Of a stretch of DNA of 12,518 nt, positions 1 through 6,537 are shown piece by piece. Made by a program: the position numbers and the translations under genes. The notes under the pieces were generated by a model. That model did not search any database and was not told where the DNA came from. It saw only the letters and a program-made list of their open reading frames with translations. The stretch comes from Bacteroidaceae bacterium (GTDB lineage Bacteria; Bacteroidota; Bacteroidia; Bacteroidales; Bacteroidaceae): the NCBI GenBank assembly GCA_902362595.1, contig CABIXF010000070.1, forward strand, positions 1 to 12,518. The letters are read 5' to 3'. How positions within the stretch are numbered: the first letter of the stretch is position 1; each line of letters begins with the position of its first letter.

Positions 1-275
1 TAGACATCCGCCTCTACCCGTTGCAGGCAAAGATACCCGTCACGCACCTCCCAGAAAGCGGTATATCCGCTATAATTGCCCGTGGACCGACTGACATTTT
101 CCGGAAGCAAATCTCCCATCCGCCTGCACAGCAGGGAATCGTAGTCTATGGGCTTTGCCATCAAGACCCATTCTTCTCCTTCCAGGCGAATCACATCGCC
201 CGATTGCCCTGTGGCCTTAAGCGGCAGCACGGCAAGCCACAGCAGGATACACAGCACCATCTTTTTCATACGCAT
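1..275 (-). CDS. Secreted protein of unknown function, 5' part only (runs off the left edge)
   Basis: Read on the minus strand, an open frame starts at 275 (ATG CGT ATG AAA; a second ATG lies at 269) and stays open to the window edge, giving about 91 residues. The N-terminus is a clear signal peptide: MRMKKM, then a leucine-rich core (LCILLWLAVLPL), then a probable cleavage region around LKATGQ. There is no lipobox cysteine, so the product is probably periplasmic or exported. The mature part contains GEEWVLMAKPIDYDSLL, LPENVSRSTGNYSGYTAFWEV and a tyrosine/leucine-rich stretch, with no domain I can name. A well-formed Bacteroidetes promoter lies 26 bases upstream. Neither start has a strong Shine-Dalgarno, which is normal for the group. 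The gene is GC-richer than the genes at 751-1859. I infer a hypothetical exported protein; the reading frame is well supported, the function is not. Confidence 0.75.
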   Translation of the reverse strand, partial: MRMKKMVLCILLWLAVLPLKATGQSGDVIRLEGEEWVLMAKPIDYDSLLCRRMGDLLPENVSRSTGNYSGYTAFWEVRDGYLCLQRVEADV

Positions 276-300
276 CTGACTATAAGGAAAATCTTGTCCT

Positions 301-331
301 GAAAGATACGAAAAAGAAACGGTTTTTCAAA
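301..331 (-). promoter_or_regulatory. Promoter of the leftward secreted-protein gene
   Basis: On the minus strand, TTTG (331-328) is followed by 19 bases and TATCTTTC (308-301). This matches the Bacteroidetes -33/-7 consensus TTTG N19-21 TAnnTTTG with one mismatch. Transcription would start near 294, giving a leader of about 20 bases before the ATG at 275. Confidence 0.7.
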
Positions 332-404
332 GCTGTGGAAAGAATTGGCCAAACGCCTCTTCGTTTTCCCGGAAACATCCTTCTGATGTGTACGTCTCTC
401 TTCC

Positions 405-486
405 CGGAAACGTATGTTTCCCGAGGCAGAAACGTACGTTTTACGGCAGGGAAACATACGTTTTCCTTGTGGGAAACATAGAAAAC
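405..486. repeat. 22-bp tandem repeat with a palindrome in each unit
   Basis: The pentamer GAAAC begins at 407, 429, 451 and 473, an exact 22-base period. The first three units each carry a perfect or near-perfect palindrome around CGTATG, CGTACG or CATACG (for example AAACGTACGTTT at 430-441). The fourth unit is degenerate. A stray half-unit (CCCGGAAACAT) lies at 368-378 outside the period. The frames crossing it are not gene-like. It could be an array of protein-binding sites or a simple expanded repeat. It lies between the divergent promoters at 301-331 and 636-667. Confidence 0.8.
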
Positions 487-520
487 ACCTTGAAGAATTC
501 CTCACTCCTTCAAGGCGTTT
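483..520. other. Imperfect hairpin between the divergent genes
   Basis: CCTTGAAG (488-495) pairs perfectly with CTTCAAGG (508-515) around a 12-base loop. After one mismatch the stem continues with AAAC (483-486) against GTTT (517-520). No clear T-run follows on the plus strand. On the minus strand a TTTTC run follows, so a weak terminator for leftward transcription is possible but unproven. Confidence 0.45.
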
Positions 521-635
521 CCAGCTTATCCGTACCATGAATAGAAACCTTTTAGTAACCGAAAGGAACCCAACAAGGACTCGTAAACAAAAGCCTGTGT
601 ACAAAAAACAATACTTGCAAGATGGATGAAAAACA

Positions 636-667
636 TTTGGCCTTCAAAAAAGAAATAAATAATTTAG
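636..667 (+). promoter_or_regulatory. Promoter of the Crp/Fnr-type regulator gene
   Basis: TTTG (636-639), 20 bases, then TAATTTAG (660-667) fits the Bacteroidetes promoter consensus with one mismatch in the -7 box. The predicted start near 674 leaves a leader of about 75 bases before the ATG at 751. Confidence 0.65.
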
Positions 668-750
668 GGGCGAATGATTGAGTGTCAAAATGACAGAATT
701 AATGATTCCCATAAACTTGATAGAAAACAACTACCTAAAATGACTATTAT

Positions 751-1332
751 ATGAAAATGGATGCATTTAACACATATATGTCCAACATACCCACTGACTT
801 TTTTAAAAGCTTATGCCTAAAATATGGAAGCGCATATACCTATAAAAAAGGGGAATATATCTCTAAAGAAGGAGAGATATTTCCTTATTGGGGATATATA
901 GAATCAGGTATTATAAAATACACTTGCTACAACGTGACAGAAAAAAAAGAATATAATACAGGATTTTCCTTTGCAGGCGAATTTATGGCTGATTATCCCG
1001 CATGTCTTTATAATATCAAGTCTGAGATTTCCATACAGGCTTTGACAGCTTGCAGAATATATATTTGCCATTCTGAAAGGCTGAAAGAAGAATTTGAGAG
1101 AAGCATGGAAAGTCAATATATTGCACGTATCGCAGCAGAACAAATGTGCTTTCAAACCTATTCAAGATATGCCGATTTTTACAGGCTGACCCCAGAAGAA
1201 CGGTACAGACAACTTATCAAAAGAAGCCCGGATTTACTTCAACTCATTTCCGTAAAAGAAGTTTCATCTTACTTGAGAATAACACCTACCCACATGAGCA
1301 GAATAAGAAAAATGGTAAGTTTTGACAAGTAA
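751..1332 (+). CDS. Crp/Fnr-family transcriptional regulator
   Basis: A 193-residue protein with the two-part Crp/Fnr layout. An N-terminal cyclic-nucleotide-binding-like beta-barrel covers about residues 20-110 (YKKGEYISKEGE, GYIESGIIKYT, GFSFAGEFMADYPA). A linking helix spans about 115-160. A C-terminal helix-turn-helix lies at about 166-188 (SVKEVSSYLRITPTHMSRIRKM), typical of the many Bacteroidetes members, which often end soon after the SRIRK recognition helix. The canonical cAMP-binding arginine/glutamate pocket is not evident, so the ligand is unknown. The ATG at 751 has a second ATG two codons later; either could be used. It has its own promoter and a weak hairpin at its stop. It is strongly AT-rich, like the lipoprotein gene that follows, and unlike the GC-richer element genes to the right. 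A regulatory link to the lipoprotein gene is only inferred from adjacency. Confidence 0.9.
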   Translation: MKMDAFNTYMSNIPTDFFKSLCLKYGSAYTYKKGEYISKEGEIFPYWGYIESGIIKYTCYNVTEKKEYNTGFSFAGEFMADYPACLYNIKSEISIQALTACRIYICHSERLKEEFERSMESQYIARIAAEQMCFQTYSRYADFYRLTPEERYRQLIKRSPDLLQLISVKEVSSYLRITPTHMSRIRKMVSFDK

Positions 1333-1333
1333 T

Positions 1334-1355
1334 TCTCAACATTTGTTGAGATTTT
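1334..1355 (+). terminator. Weak hairpin terminator after the Crp-type gene
   Basis: TCTCAAC (1334-1340), loop ATTT, GTTGAGA (1345-1351) form a 7-bp perfect stem followed by TTTT. It begins one base after the TAA stop at 1330-1332. The short stem and short T-run make it a modest candidate. Confidence 0.5.
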
Positions 1356-1384
1356 GGTTTGTAGTCTGCAATAGAATCAGGTAT

Positions 1385-1417
1385 TTTGTTCTTCATAAAT
1401 ACTTTATAGTACCTTTA
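1385..1417 (+). promoter_or_regulatory. Promoter of the lipoprotein gene
   Basis: TTTG (1385-1388), 21 bases, then TACCTTTA (1410-1417) is a near-consensus Bacteroidetes promoter. Transcription would start near 1424, leaving a leader of about 16 bases before the ATG at 1440, so the lipoprotein gene can be expressed independently of the Crp-type gene. Confidence 0.65.
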
Positions 1418-1439
1418 TGTACTAAAAAACAATAGTTGT

Positions 1440-1859
1440 ATGAAGACAAAGAATTTATTTGGAATACTGATGCTGTTCCTTTGTGTATTTAGCTTTTATA
1501 GCTGTAAAGATGATGATCAAATACCACAGTTTGAATTTACACCGGAATCATTAAATCAAACGGTTTGGAAAGGGAATATAGCTGATCCAACCTATAATGG
1601 TGAAGTGGGTATAAATTTTGAGACTAAAGAAACAGGAGTAATAAATTGCGTAGATCCACAAAATCCGGAATATACTATGGTGGAAGGTTTCACGTATGAG
1701 GTAAAAGGGAAATACATTTATTTCAAGAACTCTATTATACTTAAAAGCCAACCATGGAGTTTGATAGAAATATCTAAAAACAAAATGATACTCAAATACA
1801 ATCTGGTTGATATAAAACCTCAATATCAGTCCACATTGGAACTTACAAGAATTGATTAG
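1440..1859 (+). CDS. Small lipoprotein of unknown function, likely surface-exposed
   Basis: A 139-residue protein. Residues 1-22 form a lipoprotein signal peptide: positive N-terminus (MKTKN), hydrophobic core, and lipobox FYSC with the acylated cysteine at 22. The next residues are KDDD, an acidic stretch resembling the Bacteroidetes lipoprotein export signal that sends lipoproteins to the outer face of the outer membrane; that is inference from the motif. The mature region (about 117 residues) is rich in alternating beta-type residues (VWKGNI, GEVGINFETKETGVIN, YEVKGKYIYFKNS, SLIEISKNKMILKYN, STLELTRID). This suggests a small beta-barrel or lipocalin-like fold, but I cannot assign a family. 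It has its own promoter and a good terminator, so it is probably monocistronic. It shares strong AT-richness with the preceding Crp-type gene, which might control it. Confidence 0.85.
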   Translation: MKTKNLFGILMLFLCVFSFYSCKDDDQIPQFEFTPESLNQTVWKGNIADPTYNGEVGINFETKETGVINCVDPQNPEYTMVEGFTYEVKGKYIYFKNSIILKSQPWSLIEISKNKMILKYNLVDIKPQYQSTLELTRID

Positions 1860-1872
1860 TTAATCTGACAAG

Positions 1873-1905
1873 AAAAGCGGCAAGAAATTACTTTGTCGCT
1901 TTTTT
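1873..1905 (+). terminator. Rho-independent terminator of the lipoprotein gene
   Basis: AAAAGCGGCAA (1873-1883) pairs with TTGTCGCTTTT (1893-1903) with one G-T wobble around a 9-base loop. The T-run continues to 1905. It lies 14 bases after the lipoprotein stop codon. Confidence 0.8.
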
Positions 1906-1966
1906 ATTCCAATTCCTATTTAAAATCAAATGCGTCTATCAAGACATTATCCTTAATAAAAAGCTC

Positions 1967-2062
1967 ATGGGTACTTTAGGTTATATAAATGATATGATGC
2001 GGAGGGACAAAGAAAACCGAGAACTTCGCAAATTAAATAGGGATAGAATTAAAAAACATTAA
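1967..2062 (+). CDS. Possible 31-residue peptide, perhaps the remnant of a longer gene
   Basis: ATG at 1967 opens a 31-codon frame ending at TAA 2060-2062. The peptide begins MGTLGYINDMMRRDKEN and ends with a highly basic RELRKLNRDRIKKH. Such a charged, helix-forming sequence resembles the start of a longer conserved Bacteroides hypothetical protein as I remember it, so this could be an N-terminal fragment cut off near the element boundary. That comparison is from memory and unverified. The ORF is short and there is no strong Shine-Dalgarno. The next gene-like frame is the integrase 385 bases further on. It may equally be a non-gene. Confidence 0.35.
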   Translation: MGTLGYINDMMRRDKENRELRKLNRDRIKKH

Positions 2063-2320
2063 TAAGTGCCTTGTTTTTATTGTGCTGGATTTTATATCAA
2101 TGTTTTTTTTGTTATACAAAAGTACGAATAAAAAGTGATAAACAGAAAAATGTAGCAAAGTTATTGGCAGATAGGCGTTTTAGGAAGATGGCTTGAAAAA
2201 ATGAAAGACAGAAAAAGCAATGAAAAAGCCAAGTTAGGACATCGCAGCGTTACCAATTCGTGACCATGCCCAAAACAGGTTATGATGAGGTTGGAAGAAT
2301 ATAGAAAACACTAACTTCCA

Positions 2321-2340
2321 GTGAGTTACTAACAACTCAC
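2321..2340. repeat. Perfect inverted repeat upstream of the integrase
   Basis: GTGAGTT (2321-2327) and AACTCAC (2334-2340) form a perfect 7-bp inverted repeat around ACTAAC. The octamer GAGTTACT within it also occurs in two of the hairpins downstream of rteB (at 8676 and 8695). It could bind an integrase accessory protein or a regulator; no direct evidence. Confidence 0.5.
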
Positions 2341-2416
2341 GCAAGAAAATGCGGCGTGAACGAGAATTGCAGTATTCCTCAATGATTTGCGTAGCAACGA
2401 AGGATTCTTCACGAAC

Positions 2417-2424
2417 TAAATTTG
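2417..2424 (+). promoter_or_regulatory. -7 box of a putative integrase promoter
   Basis: TAAATTTG is a perfect match to the Bacteroidetes -7 consensus TAnnTTTG. It lies 22 bases before the integrase ATG, giving a leader of about 16 bases. The nearest upstream TTTG (2386-2389) is 27 bases away, too far for a normal -33 box, so the promoter would be weak or depend on an activator. Confidence 0.45.
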
Positions 2425-2446
2425 AAACCAAAAAAATTTTAGAACG

Positions 2447-3547
2447 ATGAAGAGTACATTTTCAGTTATCTTCTACCTGAAAAGACAGGCAGTGAAGAAA
2501 GACGGTACAGTACCGGTTATGGGACGTATCACAGTGGACGGAACGCAGACGCAATTCAGCAGCAAACTTTCGGTCGATCCCAAATTGTGGGACACGAAAG
2601 GCGGACGTGTCACGGGAAGAAGTTCAGCCGCACTTGAAACAAACCGCCTGCTTGACAAGATGCGTGTGAGCATCAACAGGCACTATCAGGAAATCATGGA
2701 GCGTGACAATTTTGTGACGGCTGAAAAAGTGAAGAATGCCTTTCTCGGACTGGAACACCGCTGCCATACACTGATGCAGGTGTTCCGCCAGCACAACGAG
2801 GATTATGCAAAACAGGTGGAAGCCGGCATGAAAGCCAAAGCCACGCTTTCAAAATATCTGGTCGTTTACAAGCACCTGCAAGAGTTCCTGAATATCCGAT
2901 ACCATGTGAAGGATATTGCCCTGAAGGAACTTACTCCGGCATTTATCTCCGATTTTGAAATGTTTCTCCGCACGGACAAGCACTGCTGTACCAATACGGT
3001 CTGGCTTTATGTGTGTCCGTTACGGACAATGGTGTTCATTGCCATTAACAATGAATGGCTGACACGCGACCCGTTCCGTGAATATGAAATCAAGAAAGAG
3101 GAAACGACAAGAGGGTTTCTCACGAAAGAGGAAATCCGTATGCTGATGGACGGCAAACTGAAAAACGCCAAACAGGAGCTTTACCGTGACCTGTATCTGT
3201 TCTGTGCGTTCACGGGGTTGTCATTCTCCGATATGCGCAATCTGCGTGAGGAAAATATCCGTACATACTTCGACAACCATGAGTGGATAAACATCAACCG
3301 CCAGAAGACGGGCGTGGAATCGAATATCCGCCTGCTGGACCTGCCCCGAAGAATCATAGAAAAATACCGCGGACTGTGTGAGGACGGAAGGATATTCCCT
3401 GTCCCCCATTACATGACCTGCCTGTATGGAATACGTGCCGTAGCCAAACGGTGCGGTATCACGAAACACCTTACATGGCACCAGAGAAGACATATCATTT
3501 CTTTTTACTCATTGAAAACAAGAAACTTACAAAGATTATCAGCTTAA
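2447..3547 (+). pseudogene. intDOT: IntDOT-type tyrosine recombinase (integrase), C-terminus lost
   Basis: A 366-residue frame beginning MKSTFSVIFYLKRQAVKKDG. It has the arm-binding and core-binding domains (about residues 1-210) and the start of the catalytic domain. Key positions coincide with those published for CTnDOT IntDOT: Ser259 in TGLSF where most tyrosine recombinases have the first arginine, Lys287 in NRQKTG, and His345/Arg348 in WHQRRH. In IntDOT (about 411 residues) the catalytic domain continues with a second histidine near 371 and the nucleophilic tyrosine near 381. Here the sequence leaves the family right after residue 349 and ends in an unrelated 17-residue tail (ISFYSLKTRNLQRLSA). 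With the tyrosine missing, the product should be unable to cleave DNA. The break point is near 3491. The gene converges on the TOTE helicase gene, 144 bases away. This looks like a deletion, recombination or insertion junction inside the integrase rather than a point mutation. Confidence 0.88.
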
Positions 3548-3691
3548 CAGGTAACGATATGGAAACCAGCGGGCTTCTATATTCTACAATGTTCTGCACT
3601 AATCAAAAGAACGCTTCTCTCATTTGCAAAAGTAGTGTTTTTATCCCTTATTACCAAAGTTATTCCTCTGAAAAATAGAGAAAATTTAGCG
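3548..3691. other. Junction segment between the broken integrase and the helicase gene
   Basis: This 144-base stretch lies between two convergent stop codons. It shows no hairpin terminator. It contains GCAAAAGTAG (3626-3635), whose complement CTACTTTTGC matches 9 of 10 positions of the CTnDOT core GTAnnTTTGC but also looks like a -7 promoter box pointing left. CAAAGTTATT at 3655-3664 repeats a decamer found at 2156-2165 on the other side of the integrase. Its origin is unclear. Confidence 0.3.
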
Positions 3692-6532
3692 TTACGTATA
3701 AAGCACTTCCAAAACATTCTCTGCCAAAGCTGAATCATAAATACGTATGGCATTGTTTTCATCTGTGTTGTAACCAAGATAGTTAATATTGCCATACCAT
3801 ATCAGGGATTTGTCAATGATTGCAACGTCAATAGCCAATGTGTCATTAATCCTAATACTTGCTCCTATGCCTTTTAGCTTTTCCTCTTTTTCCAAATTAC
3901 TTTTGATAAAAGCGACAACTTCCACACCCCGCGTCGATAGTTCTTTTAGCATCTCAAGTACGGAAGAGTGCTTGGCAAACCAAAGTTTTGTAGCGGAAAT
4001 GACAACCGAACGCTTTGCCTGGTGTAAATCCTTGAAAAATTCACTTTGGTATGTATGTCCATTAAAAATAACGCTTTGACTTTCGTTGAACAAGTCTATT
4101 GGCGCGTTTGACTTAATCTGATAACCGACAGATGCATATCCTCTCAATCTACGCTTGTACATCACATCACACATCGACACGCGAATGTCGATGTAATCGT
4201 AAATCTGAACTTCTTTCTTACCCGGATATTCCCGATGCAGCCGTCCGGAATATTGCGCGATGATACCTTTCCATGAGACAGGCAATGCCAAGAACAAGGT
4301 GTCCAACCGGGGATAGTCGAAACCCTCACCCACATATTTCCCGGTTGCTACTATAACAAGCGGTTCCGATAGTGGCATGTTTTGCAAGTATTCCATTTTC
4401 TGACGCTTCTCCTTTGCCGATTCGGAACCGACAAGAGTAACCACATGTTTACAGTGTGGTATTAACGCGTTTGCCAATGTTTTGACATGGGCGGTAAGGT
4501 TGGTCAGTACAATTGGTGAACGTCCTTCTTTCAGAGCCACGCATACATCCTCTATTATAAGTCCGTTCCTATTTTCATCTTCAGCCATTTTCTGAACCAT
4601 CCGGGCATAAGTGGACTTATCATCCGTCAACTCCCTATAAGAAGTAAAGCGATGAACAAGCAGACGTGTGAATGTCTGGGATGCCATTTGAGCTTTTGCG
4701 TCTGCCGAATAACGGATTGGGCCGCATTGCATGAAGATGATAGGCTGATGTCCGTCCTTGCGGATTGAGGTGGCTGTCAATCCATATACATAGCGAGCGT
4801 TGGCATACTTCAGTATCCGTTCAAAATTTACCGCTGACACATGATGGCATTCGTCCACAATCAACATTCCGTAATCCCGGACAAAAGGTTTTACCCCACT
4901 GTCTTCCAAGCAGGATTGCATCAAGGCTATGTCTATTTTTCCATGCAGTGAATTTCCATTGGAATCCAATGTTCCGAATGGCGAAAAGACTTTCCTACGA
5001 CCACGTTTCTTAAGAAGGGCATCTTCCGTAAAGTCTATTTGCAGGAATTCTTCCAAGCGGGATTTCCATTGGGCCAGCAAGGCTTTTGTGTGTACACGTA
5101 TCAACGTGTTTACTTGCCGCTCAGCAATCAAACCGATCGCCGTAACCGTCTTGCCAAATGCGGTGGTGGCATTCAATACTCCGTTGTTATGGGCAGTCAA
5201 GTTGGTTATGGCCGCTTTCTGTTCTTCACGAAGCTTGCCTTTAAACTCTACAGTTATATTCTTCCCTTGGTAGGTCTTGTCTTCTATACGATAAGTTACT
5301 TGGTTATCTTCCAAAAGTGTAACGACCGCATCTTCACATCCACGAGGCATTGCAATGTAATCGTCTTCCATATCGGCACAAGAGATGATGCGAGGAATAT
5401 TGTAAGTGGACAATCGCATACCTTGTCTGGCATAAAACTCCGGATTTTTGAATGACGCGGTTCGTTTTAGGTGGTTCACGACCTTTGCAGAAAATCCCTG
5501 TAAGGGGATATACAGCATATTGGAGCGTATGAGGACGGGATTGGCAGGGAAATCATTTTGAGTAATCTTTTGAGGCACAGGTGTCTCCCAAGGTTTCGAC
5601 TCGCTGGTAGTAGACAACTCGCCCAATTCCGAAGCCGTTTCATGTTTTGCCAATATTGCGTCAACCGCCACTTCGGATATCCGTTTTATTTCAAGCAAAT
5701 AATTCCATTGGTCTTCGTATGCCATGAAGTTTTCGTCCACAAACACGCTGTTCCCTTCCTTGCGGGCTTTGCCTTGCAGTGGCAACGCCACCAAATTGCC
5801 GAATCCTCCATCAGGCAACCTGTCCTGATTAGGAAAGAAACGGTCGTATGATTTGAAGTCCATCCTTCCGTATCTTTCTGTCGCTTCCGTCAATATCGTA
5901 TTTCCAAGCCTTCGTGCCTTGGATGCAGGCAACGGCTGTTCAAAGAACATCCAAACATGTGCGCCGTTCCCGGAACGGGAGCGTTCAATGGAGCAAGGAA
6001 CATTCCAATCCTTGCAGACCCCGACATACGCCAACACATCTTTCTTGTATCCATGTTCGCATGACTTGTCATCAAAATCCGCGCACAGGAAGTTACACGT
6101 ATTGTCGGCAAGAATGGCATAGGCACCGATTACATCCTGCCCGTCCGAACTCTTCCCTTCAAGATGTCGATAGATATCCTCATACTCCAAGGGCTTGAAA
6201 GCCCTGTTGGGGCATTCCGTACATTTATATCTTTTCTTGTCACACAATTGCCTATCCCATTCGTTCCGACATACAGGCTGGTAGCCGGATTTTCCGCTTG
6301 TCCGGCTGTACCATCTCCGCGCGAATACATCCTCACGTCCTTTGAAGAGATTGCGGAACACATCCACTTTTTCTTCCAAAGACAAATGTCGCTTTATAAT
6401 GGGTTGTGTCAAGTGAGTACCTTTGCTGCAGAGCAAAGACTGTAGTCTGTCTACCTCCTTATGAAGAAGCTCATTTTCCATAAGAAGTTTGTTGTATGCC
6501 GCCAGTTCTTGGTATGTAAGCTGTTTTCCCAT
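3692..6532 (-). CDS. TOTE-type AEP primase - SF2 helicase - PLD-like protein
   Basis: About 946 residues from the ATG at 6532 (MGKQLTYQEL). Longer frames upstream overlap the ATPase gene and give non-family sequence. Domains in order: a short coiled coil (8-35); a cysteine cluster at about 88-107 (VC, LC, CTEC); an archaeo-eukaryotic primase domain of the TOTE conflict-system type, about 60-280, with the metal-binding ADFDD (151-155), SRSGNGAHVW (185-194) and NQDRLPDGGFGNL (235-247); an SF2 helicase, about 430-800, with Walker A TTAFGKT (456-462), DECH (560-563), GLTAT (584-588) and motif VI QYSGRLHR (760-767); and a PLD-like C-terminus (about 820-940). In the PLD-like part the HxK of the HKD motif is replaced (A900, D902) while D907 and GNIN (914-917) remain, so phosphodiesterase activity is doubtful. 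The protein should prime or extend nucleic acid and unwind duplexes. The TOTE class is linked by comparative genomics to conflict and defence. It follows the ATPase gene by 5 bases, so co-transcription and translational coupling are likely. Confidence 0.9.
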   Translation of the reverse strand: MGKQLTYQELAAYNKLLMENELLHKEVDRLQSLLCSKGTHLTQPIIKRHLSLEEKVDVFRNLFKGREDVFARRWYSRTSGKSGYQPVCRNEWDRQLCDKKRYKCTECPNRAFKPLEYEDIYRHLEGKSSDGQDVIGAYAILADNTCNFLCADFDDKSCEHGYKKDVLAYVGVCKDWNVPCSIERSRSGNGAHVWMFFEQPLPASKARRLGNTILTEATERYGRMDFKSYDRFFPNQDRLPDGGFGNLVALPLQGKARKEGNSVFVDENFMAYEDQWNYLLEIKRISEVAVDAILAKHETASELGELSTTSESKPWETPVPQKITQNDFPANPVLIRSNMLYIPLQGFSAKVVNHLKRTASFKNPEFYARQGMRLSTYNIPRIISCADMEDDYIAMPRGCEDAVVTLLEDNQVTYRIEDKTYQGKNITVEFKGKLREEQKAAITNLTAHNNGVLNATTAFGKTVTAIGLIAERQVNTLIRVHTKALLAQWKSRLEEFLQIDFTEDALLKKRGRRKVFSPFGTLDSNGNSLHGKIDIALMQSCLEDSGVKPFVRDYGMLIVDECHHVSAVNFERILKYANARYVYGLTATSIRKDGHQPIIFMQCGPIRYSADAKAQMASQTFTRLLVHRFTSYRELTDDKSTYARMVQKMAEDENRNGLIIEDVCVALKEGRSPIVLTNLTAHVKTLANALIPHCKHVVTLVGSESAKEKRQKMEYLQNMPLSEPLVIVATGKYVGEGFDYPRLDTLFLALPVSWKGIIAQYSGRLHREYPGKKEVQIYDYIDIRVSMCDVMYKRRLRGYASVGYQIKSNAPIDLFNESQSVIFNGHTYQSEFFKDLHQAKRSVVISATKLWFAKHSSVLEMLKELSTRGVEVVAFIKSNLEKEEKLKGIGASIRINDTLAIDVAIIDKSLIWYGNINYLGYNTDENNAIRIYDSALAENVLEVLYT

Positions 6533-6537
6533 ATCAT

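Larger units (their letters stand above)
276..750. other. Intergenic region between divergent genes
   Basis: This 475-base stretch holds the leftward promoter (301-331), the 22-bp repeat array (405-486), a hairpin (483-520) and the rightward promoter (636-667). The open frames of 71 and 112 codons crossing it run through the repeat array, have no recognisable domain and lack a gene-like start. I see no gene here. Confidence 0.6.
2063..2446. other. Region upstream of the integrase: probable element end and integrase control region
   Basis: No convincing gene lies here. In CTnDOT the left attachment site lies just outside intDOT, so this is the expected place for the host/element junction. Two sequences match 9 of 10 positions of the CTnDOT core GTAnnTTTGC, read on the minus strand: 2125-2116 (GTACTTTTGT) and 2164-2155 (ATAACTTTGC). 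There is also a hairpin at 2321-2340 and a -7-like box at 2417-2424. The first core-like sequence also resembles a -7 promoter box, so the attachment-site reading is only a candidate. Confidence 0.35.

Noticed and set aside
405..486. CRISPR array
   Set aside because: Units are contiguous and mutually similar across the whole 22-base period; there are no unique spacers and no cas genes.
414..629. 71-codon plus-strand ORF and the overlapping 112-codon minus-strand ORF
   Set aside because: Both run through the 22-bp repeat array, have low-complexity basic translations, and overlap promoter elements.
2190..2265. Short ORF beginning MKDRKSNEKAK before the integrase
   Set aside because: Only about 20 codons, AT-rich start context and no support beyond an ATG.
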